A stretch of 36,753 bases of DNA from Candidatus Changshengia sp. (GCA_003134115.1 PLAK01000092.1:4926-41678); one strand, 5' to 3'; shown: positions 15,478-24,687, counted from the first letter of the stretch. The notes: generated by a model from the sequence alone, not told the origin. Program-made: numbers and translations.

Positions 15478-16632
15478 ATGGTTGAGCCGAGCCGCGAAGA
15501 CCTCTTCACGTTCGGGCTGTGGACGGTGGGCTGGCAAGGTGTCGATGTCTTCGGCACCGCCGTGCGCGAACCGCTCGACCCGGTGGTGGCGGTGACCCGG
15601 CTGGCCGAGCTGGGGGCCTACGGGGTCACCTTCCACGACAACGACGTCTTCCCCTTCGACGCCACGCCGGCCGAGAAGAGCCACGCCATCGGACGGCTGC
15701 GTCAGGCTGTCGAGGGCGCCGGCCTGGTGATCCCCATGGTGACCACCAACCTCTTCTCGCACCCGGTCTTCCGCGATGGTGGCTTCACCGCCAACGACCG
15801 AGCGGTGCGCCGCTTCGCGCTCCGCAAGGTGCTGGACAACCTCGATCTCGCCGCTGAGCTGGGGGCGGGAATCGTGGTCTTCTGGGGCGGGCGCGATGGC
15901 GCCGAGTCGGGTGCCGCAAAGGATGTCCGGGCCGCGCTCGATCGCTACAAGGAGGCGTTCGACATCCTCACCGGCTACGTCCTGGAACAGGGCTACAAGC
16001 TCCGCTTTGCCCTCGAGCCCAAGCCGAACGAGCCGCGCGGAGACATCCTCCTCCCCACCATCGGTCACGCGCTGGCCTTCATCAACGAGCTCGAGCACCC
16101 AGAGATGGTCGGGCTCAACCCGGAGGTCGGGCACGAGGAGATGTCCGGGCTCAACTTCGCGCACGGGCTGGCTCAGGCGCTCTGGCACGGGAAGCTCTTC
16201 CACGTCGACCTCAACGGCCAGAACGGGCCGCGGTTCGACCAGGACCTCCGCTTCGGGGCCGGCAACGCCCGAGGCGCCTTCTGGACGGTCGACATCCTCG
16301 AATCGGGTGGCTACCAGGGACCTCGTCACTTCGACTTCAAGCCACCCCGCACCGAGGACATCGACGGGGTGTGGGAGTCCGCCGCCGGGTGCATGCGCAA
16401 CTACCTGATCCTGCGTGACCGGGTCCGCGCCTTCCGCGCCGATCCCGAGGTGCTCGCGGCATTGTCGGCGGCCCGTCTCGACGAGCTGGCCCAGGCCACC
16501 CTCGCACCCGGCGAGACGCTGACCTCGCTGCGCGGCGAGGCATTCGACCCCGACGCCGCCGCCCTCCGGGGCCTGGCATTCGAGAAGCTGGACCAGCTCG
16601 CCCTGGACTATCTCTACGGGGTGCGCAGGTAG
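15478..16632 (+). CDS. xylA: D-xylose isomerase
   Basis: This 384-residue TIM-barrel enzyme isomerises D-xylose to D-xylulose. Catalytic His53 sits in [11 protein letters not shown], the metal/catalytic segment is [11 protein letters not shown], and GLNPEVGHE and FHVDLNGQ carry further metal ligands. Length and sequence fit the short class I enzymes of Actinomycetota-like bacteria. ATG 15478 follows GAGGGAGGA at proper spacing; an upstream TTG at 15460 is rejected. xylB follows by 27 bases. Confidence 0.96.
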   Translation: MVEPSREDLFTFGLWTVGWQGVDVFGTAVREPLDPVVAVTRLAELGAYGVTFHDNDVFPFDATPAEKSHAIGRLRQAVEGAGLVIPMVTTNLFSHPVFRDGGFTANDRAVRRFALRKVLDNLDLAAELGAGIVVFWGGRDGAESGAAKDVRAALDRYKEAFDILTGYVLEQGYKLRFALEPKPNEPRGDILLPTIGHALAFINELEHPEMVGLNPEVGHEEMSGLNFAHGLAQALWHGKLFHVDLNGQNGPRFDQDLRFGAGNARGAFWTVDILESGGYQGPRHFDFKPPRTEDIDGVWESAAGCMRNYLILRDRVRAFRADPEVLAALSAARLDELAQATLAPGETLTSLRGEAFDPDAAALRGLAFEKLDQLALDYLYGVRR

Positions 16633-16659
16633 CCTCATGGGACAGTTGGAGGTCCGCCG

Positions 16660-18120
16660 GTGAGTACGAGCGCGATCGTCGGCATCGATATCGGGACATC
16701 GTCGGCCAAGGGCGTCGCCGTCGATCCGGCATCCGGAAGGGTGCTGGCCGGCGCGGAATCCATGTACCCCCTCAGCTCTCCCCACCCCGGCTGGATGGAG
16801 CAGCACCCGCAAGAGTGGCTGACGGCAACACAGCTGGTGCTCGACAGCCTGAAGGTCGACGTGACGGAGGTCCTCGGCGTCGGTTTCTCCGGCCAGATGC
16901 ATGGGCTGGTCTGTCTCGACGCGGCCGGCGAGGTCATCCGTCCGGCGATCCTCTGGAACGACCAGCGCTCCGCGCCACAGTGTGCCGCGCTCGAGTCCGG
17001 GGGCGGACGCGATCGCCTGGTGAGGCTCACCGGAAACCGTGCCCTGCCGGGCTTCACCGCCCCCAAGCTGCTCTGGATGCGGGAGATGGAGCCGGCCGCC
17101 TACGCTCGCATCCGCCAGATCTCCCTGCCCAAGGACTACGTGCGCGACCGCCTCACCGGAGGACATCGCAGCGATGTCGCCGACGCCTCGGGCACGCTCC
17201 TCCTCGACGTCAGCGCGCGCCGCTGGAGCGAGGAGCTGCTCGCGGAGCTGGGGATCCCGCTGTCATGGCTGCCCGATCTCGCCGAGAGTGGCGATGCCGT
17301 CGGCACGATCGAGGGTGTTCCGGTGGCCGCCGGGGCAGGCGACCAGGCCGCCGCGGCGGTGGGCGGCGGTATCACCGGCCCCGGCCCTCTGTCCATCGTC
17401 CTCGGAACCTCCGGCGTGGTGCTCGCCGCCACGGATCGTTTCCTGGCGGATGGAGAAGGCCGGGTCCACGCCTTCTGCCACGCAGCACCGGACCGCTGGC
17501 TGGTGATGGGCGTGATGCTGTCGGCCGCCGGGTCGTTGGCCTGGTTCCACGACACCCTGCTCCCGGGCGTGGACTACGACGCGATGCTCGCGGAGGCCGA
17601 GACCGTGCCGCCCGGGTGTGAAGGCCTGACCTTCCTCCCCTACCTGGCCGGCGAGCGGACGCCTCACTTCGACTCCGACGCACGGGGCGCCTTCTGCGGT
17701 CTGAGCGTCACCCACGGGCGCGGAGCGCTGACCCGCGCGGTCCTGGAGGGGGTCGCCTTCGCCCTGCGCGACTGCCTCGACACCGTGCGCAATGTCGGGG
17801 CCACCGCCGAACGCGGTCGCGTTTCGGGGGGAGGCTCGAGGAGCCGGCTCTGGCTCGAGACGGTTGCCAGCGTCCTCGAGTTGCCCATCGAGGTGATGGC
17901 CACCGACCAGGGCTCGGCGTTTGGCGCCGCGCTGCTGGGCGGCGTCGCCGCCGGTGTCTACCGTGACGTCGACCAGGCCGCTGCCGCCTGTGTGCGCGTG
18001 ACCGACGTCATCGACCCCGTACCCGCATGGATCGAGCCCTACCGAGAGGCGCGCGCTCGTTTCCGCGATTACTACCCTGCCCTCCGCTCGGTCAGCAGGC
18101 GAGGTACGGGCCCGGTCTGA
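16660..18120 (+). CDS. xylB: Xylulokinase
   Basis: This 486-residue FGGY kinase phosphorylates D-xylulose to D-xylulose-5-phosphate, feeding the pentose phosphate pathway. It shows the N-terminal GIDIGTSSAKG phosphate loop, the GFSGQMHGLV substrate motif, the catalytic base Asp228 in AGAGDQAAAAVG, and GSAFGAALLG near the C-terminus. GTG 16660 is preceded by TTGGAGG. It ends 60 bases before the convergent ROK repressor; this gap holds only weak GC-rich hairpin potential and no T-run. Confidence 0.94.
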   Translation: MSTSAIVGIDIGTSSAKGVAVDPASGRVLAGAESMYPLSSPHPGWMEQHPQEWLTATQLVLDSLKVDVTEVLGVGFSGQMHGLVCLDAAGEVIRPAILWNDQRSAPQCAALESGGGRDRLVRLTGNRALPGFTAPKLLWMREMEPAAYARIRQISLPKDYVRDRLTGGHRSDVADASGTLLLDVSARRWSEELLAELGIPLSWLPDLAESGDAVGTIEGVPVAAGAGDQAAAAVGGGITGPGPLSIVLGTSGVVLAATDRFLADGEGRVHAFCHAAPDRWLVMGVMLSAAGSLAWFHDTLLPGVDYDAMLAEAETVPPGCEGLTFLPYLAGERTPHFDSDARGAFCGLSVTHGRGALTRAVLEGVAFALRDCLDTVRNVGATAERGRVSGGGSRSRLWLETVASVLELPIEVMATDQGSAFGAALLGGVAAGVYRDVDQAAAACVRVTDVIDPVPAWIEPYREARARFRDYYPALRSVSRRGTGPV

Positions 18121-18180
18121 GCAGCGGCTTGCGGGGTTGGCCGGCCCTTCGGTTCCTGCCCGCCACCCACCGCGCCCGCG

Positions 18181-19389
18181 TTACGCCGAACTCTCTTCGA
18201 CAGCCGCAGCCAGGGTCGGATCATCCAGGATCCGCGTCAGCGCCAGCTCCGCCGCACCCTGCAGGGTGGCTTCCGCCCCGAGCTGCGCCGGCCTGATCTC
18301 CACCGTCTCGAGAGCCGGCGCCATGACCCGCACCCGCAGCTCCGCCTGGACGATGTGCTCCACCAGGGGCCACATGGTGCTGAGGTACCCGCCGAGCACG
18401 ACCCGTTGCGGGTTGAAGGTGTTGATCAGGCCGCCAAGACCCGCCCCGAGCCAGCGGCCAACCTCCCCCACCGCCTGGAGGGCGACCGGATCACCCCAGG
18501 CCGCCTCTCTCAGCAGCCGGGCGACCGCCTCTGGCTGGTACCCCTTCTCGGTGCTCCCGCCCCGCCGGAGCAGCGCCGGGCCCCCAATCTCCGTCTCCCA
18601 GCACCCGATCGCTCCACATCGACAGCGCACCCCCATCGGGTTCACCTGGACGTGCCCCACCTCTCCGGCACAGCCGGCGGCCCCCACCAGCGGGCGGCCT
18701 TCGATGACAAGACCACCACCCACCCCCTCATCGCTGGAGACGTAGATGAGGCGGCTCGCCCCGACACCAGCCCCCCACGTGTACTCGGCCACGGCCCCCA
18801 GGTCCGCATCGTTGGCGATGAGAACCGGGAGGCCGGACCCGACCCGTTCTGCGATGAGGTCGCCCAGCCGGACGTCCCGCCATCCCAGGTTCGGGGCGAA
18901 GTGCACCAGACCGTCGGCTCGGCGGACGACCGCCGGAAGGGCTATTCCCAGGCCGGAGATCCAGCAACGGGCAGGGATCGAGGCCTGAGCGGACTGGATC
19001 AGCTCCAGGATGTCCTCGACGGTCTGCTCGAAAGCCAGGCGGCGCGGCCGATGGGCGACGCGATCGAGGTGGAGGATCCGGCCCCCCAGCCCGACCACGG
19101 CAACGGAGAGGGAGTTGACGGCGATGTCGGCGGTGATGGCCACGGCGCCCTCGGGATTGGGACGGACCACCAGCGAAGGACGCCCGGGCGACCCCAGGCG
19201 GGCGCTGTCGCCGGCCAGCACCAGACCACGGGCGCAGAGGTCCGCCACCAGCTCACCGATCGTGCTCCGGGTCATCCCCAGAGCGCCGCCGATATCGGAC
19301 CGGGACATTGCCCCTGACTGATGGAGGAGTCGGAGCAGAAGGCTCAGGTTATGGCGGCGGACCGATTCCGGGGAGGCCACGGGACTCAT
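18181..19389 (-). CDS. ROK family transcriptional repressor (XylR/NagC type)
   Basis: This 402-residue regulator has a winged helix-turn-helix at residues ~15-75 (MSRSDIGGALGMTRSTIGEL), then an actin-like sugar-binding ROK domain. The zinc site is RCRCGAIGCWE with the upstream GEVGH histidine. It is the last gene of the minus-strand transporter operon and faces xylAB, the usual setting of xylose repressors. It probably represses xylAB and its own operon in the absence of xylose; the glucuronate operon could also be under its control. The ligand is inferred from context. Confidence 0.85.
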   Translation of the reverse strand: MSPVASPESVRRHNLSLLLRLLHQSGAMSRSDIGGALGMTRSTIGELVADLCARGLVLAGDSARLGSPGRPSLVVRPNPEGAVAITADIAVNSLSVAVVGLGGRILHLDRVAHRPRRLAFEQTVEDILELIQSAQASIPARCWISGLGIALPAVVRRADGLVHFAPNLGWRDVRLGDLIAERVGSGLPVLIANDADLGAVAEYTWGAGVGASRLIYVSSDEGVGGGLVIEGRPLVGAAGCAGEVGHVQVNPMGVRCRCGAIGCWETEIGGPALLRRGGSTEKGYQPEAVARLLREAAWGDPVALQAVGEVGRWLGAGLGGLINTFNPQRVVLGGYLSTMWPLVEHIVQAELRVRVMAPALETVEIRPAQLGAEATLQGAAELALTRILDDPTLAAAVEESSA

Positions 19390-19495
19390 GTGTCACCACC
19401 AACCCGCCCTGGGCTGGCCTCCCGCAGGGCGTGAAAAGCACCTCCGGGCCGCCGGCTCGGCGGCTCCGGAGGCGCATCACCGCCATCCATGGGCC

Positions 19496-20875
19496 TCATG
19501 CCCTGGAGCGCGTGCCCCCGCGGGAGAGGACATCGATGGTCCCCGCCGCCAGCAGCACCACGGCGATGAGAATGTCGACCCACTCGGATGACACTCCCAT
19601 GAGCAGGAGGCCGTTGTAGATGCCGCCGATGATCAGGCCCCCCAGGACCCCATGGATGGTCTTGCCGCGGCCTCCGAAGAGGCTGGTGCCGCCGATGACG
19701 GCGGCGGCCACCGCGAGCAGCACGTAGCTGTTCGAGGACTTGATGATGTTGGTGGTGAGGAACACCTGCCACGAGGCGAAGAGGATGCCCGCGATCCCGG
19801 CGGTCAGCGCCGCCAGGACAAAGCACCAGGTCCGGATCGAGGGCAGGCTGACGCCCGCTCGGCGCGCCGCCTCCGGGTTGCCGCCGATGGCATAGACGTA
19901 GCGACCGAACCGGGTCCGCTGGAGCAGCATGGTCCAGATGAAGAGCACGGCGAGGACGATCACGATGATGTAGGGGAGTCCCTCGATGACCCCGAAGTGT
20001 GCCCGGTTCACGTTGCAGAGGCCGACGAGCACCACCCCCGCCACCGCGACGCCCACGATCTTGATCGCGGTGAAGCTGGGCGGCGGGGCCACCAGACCAC
20101 GACGCCGCCGGCTGGCGTCTCCGAACCACCACCACGCGGCCAAGATGACCACGACCACCGCCAGCAGGATCCAGCTGACCGTGGGGCTGAAGTACCCCCA
20201 GAAGATGTTGTAGATCTGGACCTGAGCCGGGACCGTGACATTCTTGAGGGAGATCGGCTGGCCGTTGAGGACGATGATGCAAACCCCCTCGAGGATCAGC
20301 CATCCACCCAGGGTGACGATGAACGACGGCATCTTGAGGCGGGCCACCATGCTGCCCTGGATGAGGCCGACACCTGCGCAGATGAGCAGGGTGACGCCGA
20401 TCGCCAGCCACGCCGGGAAGGCGAGGCCATGCGGACAGAGCGCGCAACTGGCCGCCCCGGACGGCTGGACGAGCTCGACCACCACGACAGAGCCCAGGCC
20501 CATGACCAGACCGGTGGAGAGGTCGATCTCACCGAGCAGCAGGGCAAAGATCTCAGCCATCGCCAGCAGGATGTAGATGCTGCTCTGCTCGAAGATGTTG
20601 ACCAGGTTCTGGGGTGACAGGAAGTTGCCGTTGGCGATCTGGAAGCCGACGCCGACGATGACGAGGCCCAGGACCACGGGCAGGACCCCGCTCTCGCCGC
20701 CCCGCACCCTCTGCCACCAGACGTGCAGGTACTGGCCCATGGACTGGGCCACGATCTCCGGCGGGACTTCTCCGACCGCGGCCGCGGCAGTCAGGTCGAC
20801 AGCGGCCGCTGCGGGGTCACTCGATGAAGTGCCCGCCATGGGGCCGGTCAGCGGGTCACTATCGATCCGGGCCAT
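19496..20875 (-). CDS. CUT2 sugar ABC transporter permease, second copy (XylH-like)
   Basis: This 459-residue membrane protein with about ten to twelve hydrophobic segments contains the CUT2 permease motifs GEIDLSTG and GRYVYAIGGNPEAARRAGV, and near the C-terminus GGTSLFGGRGKTIHGVLGG. The N-terminal ~50 residues are polar and shared in outline with the upstream paralogue (PPEIVAQSMGQYL). ATG 20875 has AGGG at a 6-base spacing; a GTG at 20878 is adjacent. It has exactly the same number of codons as its neighbour, from which it probably arose by tandem duplication. The two should form a heterodimeric channel. Confidence 0.88.
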   Translation of the reverse strand: MARIDSDPLTGPMAGTSSSDPAAAAVDLTAAAAVGEVPPEIVAQSMGQYLHVWWQRVRGGESGVLPVVLGLVIVGVGFQIANGNFLSPQNLVNIFEQSSIYILLAMAEIFALLLGEIDLSTGLVMGLGSVVVVELVQPSGAASCALCPHGLAFPAWLAIGVTLLICAGVGLIQGSMVARLKMPSFIVTLGGWLILEGVCIIVLNGQPISLKNVTVPAQVQIYNIFWGYFSPTVSWILLAVVVVILAAWWWFGDASRRRRGLVAPPPSFTAIKIVGVAVAGVVLVGLCNVNRAHFGVIEGLPYIIVIVLAVLFIWTMLLQRTRFGRYVYAIGGNPEAARRAGVSLPSIRTWCFVLAALTAGIAGILFASWQVFLTTNIIKSSNSYVLLAVAAAVIGGTSLFGGRGKTIHGVLGGLIIGGIYNGLLLMGVSSEWVDILIAVVLLAAGTIDVLSRGGTRSRA

Positions 20876-20910
20876 CACTCACCCTGACATGTTCAGATAG
20901 ATGCAGATTC

Positions 20911-22290
20911 TCAGACACGGACCACGCTCCCCGTCCTGGCCCCACGCCGCGAGAGGACGTCGACGAGGACGGCAGCCAGCAGGACTCCGCCTGGCAGGAT
21001 GTATTCGAGTGGGATCGACAGCGACCCCAGGTTCATCAGCGAGACTCCGTAGGCGATGCCGCCGATGAGGAGCCCGCCCAGGACACCGTGGATCGGCTTC
21101 CCCCGGCCCCCGAAGAGGCTGGTGCCGCCGATGACGGAGGCGGCCACCGAGTAGAGGACGAGCTGACCGGGGTCGCCGACGTTGGTGCTGTACTGACCGT
21201 AGTAGAAGGAGCCGAGCAGGATGCCCGCGAACCCAGCGGTGGCCGAGCAGAGCACGAAGCACCAGGTGCGGATCGCGGGCAGGCGAACGCCGGCCCGGCG
21301 CGCCGCCTCAGGATTGCCACCGATGGCGTAAACGTAGCGGCCGAAGCGGGTCGCCTGGAGAAGCACGGTCCAGAGACCCAGCAACACGATCACGACCGGG
21401 ATCACCCAGGGAAGACCCTCGATGGTCGCGAAGGCGCCGCCCCGGTTGACGGTGCAGATGATCAGCACCACGACCCCGACCACGGCCATGAGCCCGATCT
21501 TGATGGCGGTCAGGCTCGCCGGCGGGGCGACCAGGCCGGAACGGCGCCGGGCCGACGCGCGCAGCCACATCATCGTGCCGAACCCCACGACCACCACCGC
21601 CAGGATCGCCCAGCTGACCACCGGATCGATGTTTCCCTGGACCAGGTTGTAGAAGACGCTCTGGTTGGGATCCGTAGGGCTGACTGAGAGTGACCCGTCG
21701 GCACCCCCCAGGATGACGACCAGCATCCCCGTGAAGAGCAGCTGGCCGGCCAGGGTCACGACGAACGCGGGGATCCTGAGTCGCGCAACCAGGGTGCCCT
21801 GGAGCCCTCCGATGACACCGCAGCAGACCAGGCTGGTGAGGATCGCCAACCACCACGGCCAGTTGGGGCTCGGCTGCTGGACCAGCTTGTAGGCGATGGT
21901 CCCGCCCATGAGCGCCACGGCGCCGATGGAGAGGTCCAGCTCGCCGAGCAGCAGGACCGCGATCTCCCCCATCGCGAGCACCATGTAGACCGTGCTCAAG
22001 CCGAAGATGTAGACGAGGTTGCTGGGCCGCAGGTAGGCGTTCTCCGGGGTCAGGAGCTCGAATGCGATGGCCACGATGACCATCGCGACGAGAACGGGCA
22101 GCAGCCCGCTGTCGCCACTCTTGAGCTTCTGCCACCAGCCCCGGAGATACTCGCCCAGCGACTGGGCCAGGATCTCGAGAGGGACGTCGGCGACGGCCCC
22201 GGTGGCCGCGGTCAGGTCGACGTCTTGAGGGACCTCAGCGGCTTTCTCGCCTGGAGTGCCGGACTTGAGGTCGCCCTGGATGCCGGTCAC
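20911..22290 (-). CDS. CUT2 sugar ABC transporter permease, first copy (XylH-like)
   Basis: This 459-residue polytopic permease carries GELDLSIG, GRYVYAIGGNPEAARRAGV and GGTSLFGGRGKPIHGVLGG. The GTG start at 22290 follows AAGGAGG and lies 4 bases after the ATPase stop. It is clearly paralogous to the permease at 19496-20875 over its full length, including the N-terminal PLEILAQSLGEYL segment, but most of the residues in periplasm-facing loops differ. XylH is the closest well-known family member; exact sugar specificity rests on the binding protein and the neighbouring xylAB. Confidence 0.88.
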   Translation of the reverse strand: MTGIQGDLKSGTPGEKAAEVPQDVDLTAATGAVADVPLEILAQSLGEYLRGWWQKLKSGDSGLLPVLVAMVIVAIAFELLTPENAYLRPSNLVYIFGLSTVYMVLAMGEIAVLLLGELDLSIGAVALMGGTIAYKLVQQPSPNWPWWLAILTSLVCCGVIGGLQGTLVARLRIPAFVVTLAGQLLFTGMLVVILGGADGSLSVSPTDPNQSVFYNLVQGNIDPVVSWAILAVVVVGFGTMMWLRASARRRSGLVAPPASLTAIKIGLMAVVGVVVLIICTVNRGGAFATIEGLPWVIPVVIVLLGLWTVLLQATRFGRYVYAIGGNPEAARRAGVRLPAIRTWCFVLCSATAGFAGILLGSFYYGQYSTNVGDPGQLVLYSVAASVIGGTSLFGGRGKPIHGVLGGLLIGGIAYGVSLMNLGSLSIPLEYILPGGVLLAAVLVDVLSRRGARTGSVVRV

Positions 22291-22294
22291 GGCC

Positions 22295-23122
22295 TCAGGC
22301 CTCCTTCCCAACGGGAACTTCACCCGGCTGCTCGAGCGGCCGTCCACGCGAGCCCCCGGTGGTCATGTACTCCACAACGCTCTGGCGGTCAAAGCCAGAG
22401 GCCGGTCCCTGGGCCACCATCCGTCCGAGGTGAAGCACCGCCAGCCGGTCCGCCACCTCGAAGCAGTCGTTGAGGTTGTGGGTGATCACCATCACCGCCA
22501 GGCCCCGGTCCCGCAGCCGCATGACCAGGTCCAGGACCATCCGGGTCTGAACCACGCCGAGGGCGGCGGTGGGCTCGTCCAAGAGCACCACCTTGGAGTT
22601 CCACATCACCGCCTTGGCGACGGCGACCGACTGGCGCTGGCCTCCTGAGAGTGAGGCCACCGGCTGTCGAATCGAGCGCACCGAGGTGACTCGCAGACCG
22701 CTCAGGGTCTCGCCCGCGGAGCGCTCCATGCTGTCTTCGTCGAGCATGCCGCGGCGCAACCGCTCGCGACCCAGGAACATGTTCTGGACGATATCCAGGT
22801 TATCGGCCAGAGCCAGGTCCTGATAGACCGTCTCGATACCCAGCGCGGCGGCGTCGCGGGCGCCGCGGATGTGCACCGGCTGCCCCTCGAAATAGATCTG
22901 ACCGTGGTCCGGCTGGTGCACCCCGGCGATGCAGCGCGTGAGCACCGACTTGCCCGCCCCGTTGTCTCCGCACAGACCAGTCACCTGCCCGGCCGGCAGA
23001 TCCAGGTCCACGCCGTACAGCGCCTGGACGGGACCGAAGTGCTTGTCGATCCCCCGTAGCTTGAGGAGCGGCTCCGCCGCGGCCGGCTGTGGGGGGGGGG
23101 CAGGTTGGTTCTGTTCACTCAT
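22295..23122 (-). CDS. CUT2 sugar ABC transporter ATPase, single domain
   Basis: This 275-residue protein has one nucleotide-binding domain: Walker A GDNGAGKSV (residues 52-60), signature LSGGQRQ, Walker B VVLLDEPTAALG and H-loop ITHN. Enterobacterial XylG and RbsA have two fused domains; this is the half-size FrcA-like form. A Pro-rich N-terminus (QPAPPPQP) is encoded by a run of ten C. It sits between the binding-protein and permease genes and energises the transporter. ATG 23122 has only a weak ribosome-binding site. Confidence 0.9.
   Translation of the reverse strand: MSEQNQPAPPPQPAAAEPLLKLRGIDKHFGPVQALYGVDLDLPAGQVTGLCGDNGAGKSVLTRCIAGVHQPDHGQIYFEGQPVHIRGARDAAALGIETVYQDLALADNLDIVQNMFLGRERLRRGMLDEDSMERSAGETLSGLRVTSVRSIRQPVASLSGGQRQSVAVAKAVMWNSKVVLLDEPTAALGVVQTRMVLDLVMRLRDRGLAVMVITHNLNDCFEVADRLAVLHLGRMVAQGPASGFDRQSVVEYMTTGGSRGRPLEQPGEVPVGKEA
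23091..23100. repeat. Ten-base homopolymer (G on +, C on coding strand)
   Basis: A run of ten identical bases falls in codons 8-11 of the transporter ATPase gene. Length change would frameshift the gene right after its start. Confidence 0.85.
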
Positions 23123-23193
23123 CTCATTGACCTAGATCTGCCGTCAGGTTGCGGCGCGCCGGGTTCCTCCCCGGGGCGGCGACGAGAGGTGAG

Positions 23194-23223
23194 ATCCGGG
23201 CCGCCCAGCGGGGCGGCCCGGAT
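23194..23223. terminator. Perfect 13-bp hairpin between binding-protein and ATPase genes
   Basis: Arms 23194-23206 and 23211-23223 are perfectly complementary (13 bp, mostly GC) around a 4-base loop. It lies in the 144-base gap after the binding-protein gene, within the operon. There is no T-run on the minus strand, so it is better read as an mRNA-stabilising or attenuating hairpin that raises binding-protein output over the membrane subunits than as a full terminator. Confidence 0.75.
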
Positions 23224-23266
23224 TCGTCACCGAGGAGGATTCTTGTGGGAACGCTCCGTCAGACGA

Positions 23267-24574
23267 TTACGAGATGCCGTCGGTGGTGCAGAGCGCCGCA
23301 CCCGCGATGGCGCAGATGGCAGAGGCGGTGTCGAACTGGTCCTTGACCACCGTGGCCTCCATGTTGGCCTTGGTCACCCACACGGGGCTGAGCAGGGATG
23401 CCGGCTCGGTGATGCTCGAGCTGGCCGGGTCGACGGTGGTGCCGTTCAGGATGTCCGTCGGGATGGTGATCTTGGCCAACAGGGCGGTGGCCATGATGAC
23501 CGCGTCCTGGGCCTCAAGGTAGATCGGCTTGTAGACCGAACCACACTGCCACCCTTCGAGGATGTACGCCATGCCCTGGACGGTCGCGTCCTGGCCGGTG
23601 GTCGGGAAGGTGCCGGCCTTCACGCCATCTGTCTGCAGGTCCGTGATCACCGCGCTGGCGAGGCCGTCGTTGGCCTCGATCGAGGCGTTGATCGCCTTGT
23701 TGGCGGTGTAAGCCTCCTGGAAGATCGTGCCGCCCTGGGTGTTGCTCCAGCCAGGCGCGAAGTTCTGGCCGACAAGGGTGGCACCGCCGGCGGTGCTCTT
23801 CGCCGGGAGGGTGGCGACCGTCTTGGACTCCGTGCCCCAGACGACCTTGTTGTAGCCATCAGCGAAGGAGATGGCGTTCGGGTCGGTGTCCTCACCGCCG
23901 TTCAGCTCGAAGACGGTTGGGTTGGAGACGTTCTCCGAGGTCAGGCAGCTGAGGAACCCGTTGCCGATGTCCATGCCGACCGTCTCGTTGTTGAAGCTCA
24001 CGTAGTAGGTCTTGCCCGTCGCCGGGAAGATCGCCCGGTCGTAGTCGATCAGGGTGACGTTGTGAGCCTGCGCGAGCGCCGCGATGGCCACACCGGTCGG
24101 TCCGTCGAGGGGACAGACCAAGAGGACCTTGGCGCCCAGGTTGATGTCAGCCGTGGCGTCGTCGATCTGGGTCGGGTCACTGCCCTGGGCGTTCTGGATG
24201 TTGAACTCGGCAGAGGTGAAACCCGCGTCAGCGAAGGCGTCGGTGAGGTACGGCTGGTCGTACTGGACCCAGCGAACCGACGACGTGGTGTCGGGCAGGA
24301 TCACCCCGATCAGCAGGCTGCTGGCACCCTTGGTCGCGTAGGTGGCCAGCGGCTTGAGCAGGCTCATCGTCGACTCGAGGTCGGGGGTGAGCGAGGTGAG
24401 AGTGACGGCCGACGGGAACGTCGGTGCGACGGCGGTCGAGGAAGAGGAGCTGGAGGTGCTGGAGGTGCTGCCGCAGGCCGCTGCGACCATGGCGCCCACA
24501 GCCACCAGGCTGAACCCCGTCATCTTCCGCAACTTGTGGGACCCCTGGCCCCCGGTTGTCTGATCCATACGCAT
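23267..24574 (-). CDS. Sugar ABC transporter substrate-binding lipoprotein (XylF-like)
   Basis: This 435-residue secreted lipoprotein has a basic start, a hydrophobic segment (residues ~19-33) and a lipobox ending at Cys34 (AAAC), followed by a Ser/Thr-rich linker. The mature part is a type I periplasmic-binding fold with the XylF-like features SVRWVQYDQPYL, PLDGPTGVA, LIDYDRAIF and YYVSFNNETVG. ATG 24574 is chosen because it starts the signal peptide and follows GGAGGG; the frame extends to 24652. Xylose is the likely ligand from neighbours xylAB and the ROK repressor; other pentoses or uronates cannot be excluded. Confidence 0.88.
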   Translation of the reverse strand: MRMDQTTGGQGSHKLRKMTGFSLVAVGAMVAAACGSTSSTSSSSSSTAVAPTFPSAVTLTSLTPDLESTMSLLKPLATYATKGASSLLIGVILPDTTSSVRWVQYDQPYLTDAFADAGFTSAEFNIQNAQGSDPTQIDDATADINLGAKVLLVCPLDGPTGVAIAALAQAHNVTLIDYDRAIFPATGKTYYVSFNNETVGMDIGNGFLSCLTSENVSNPTVFELNGGEDTDPNAISFADGYNKVVWGTESKTVATLPAKSTAGGATLVGQNFAPGWSNTQGGTIFQEAYTANKAINASIEANDGLASAVITDLQTDGVKAGTFPTTGQDATVQGMAYILEGWQCGSVYKPIYLEAQDAVIMATALLAKITIPTDILNGTTVDPASSSITEPASLLSPVWVTKANMEATVVKDQFDTASAICAIAGAALCTTDGIS

Positions 24575-24651
24575 CTGAGTCTTGCCCTCCACGCAGCGGA
24601 CGATTTCGTTCGCGACGCCGGCCCCGTGGGGGACAGACGCCGCGCCAGCCA

Positions 24652-24677
24652 CATCACCTTCTCAACGCCTAGTGATG
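24652..24677. promoter_or_regulatory. Candidate operator of the transporter operon
   Basis: CATCAC (24652-24657) and GTGATG (24672-24677) form a perfect 6-bp inverted repeat with a 14-base spacer. It lies just downstream of the predicted transcript start of the minus-strand transporter operon, as a repressor site would. Confidence 0.35.
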
Positions 24678-24687
24678 GGGCGACCGG

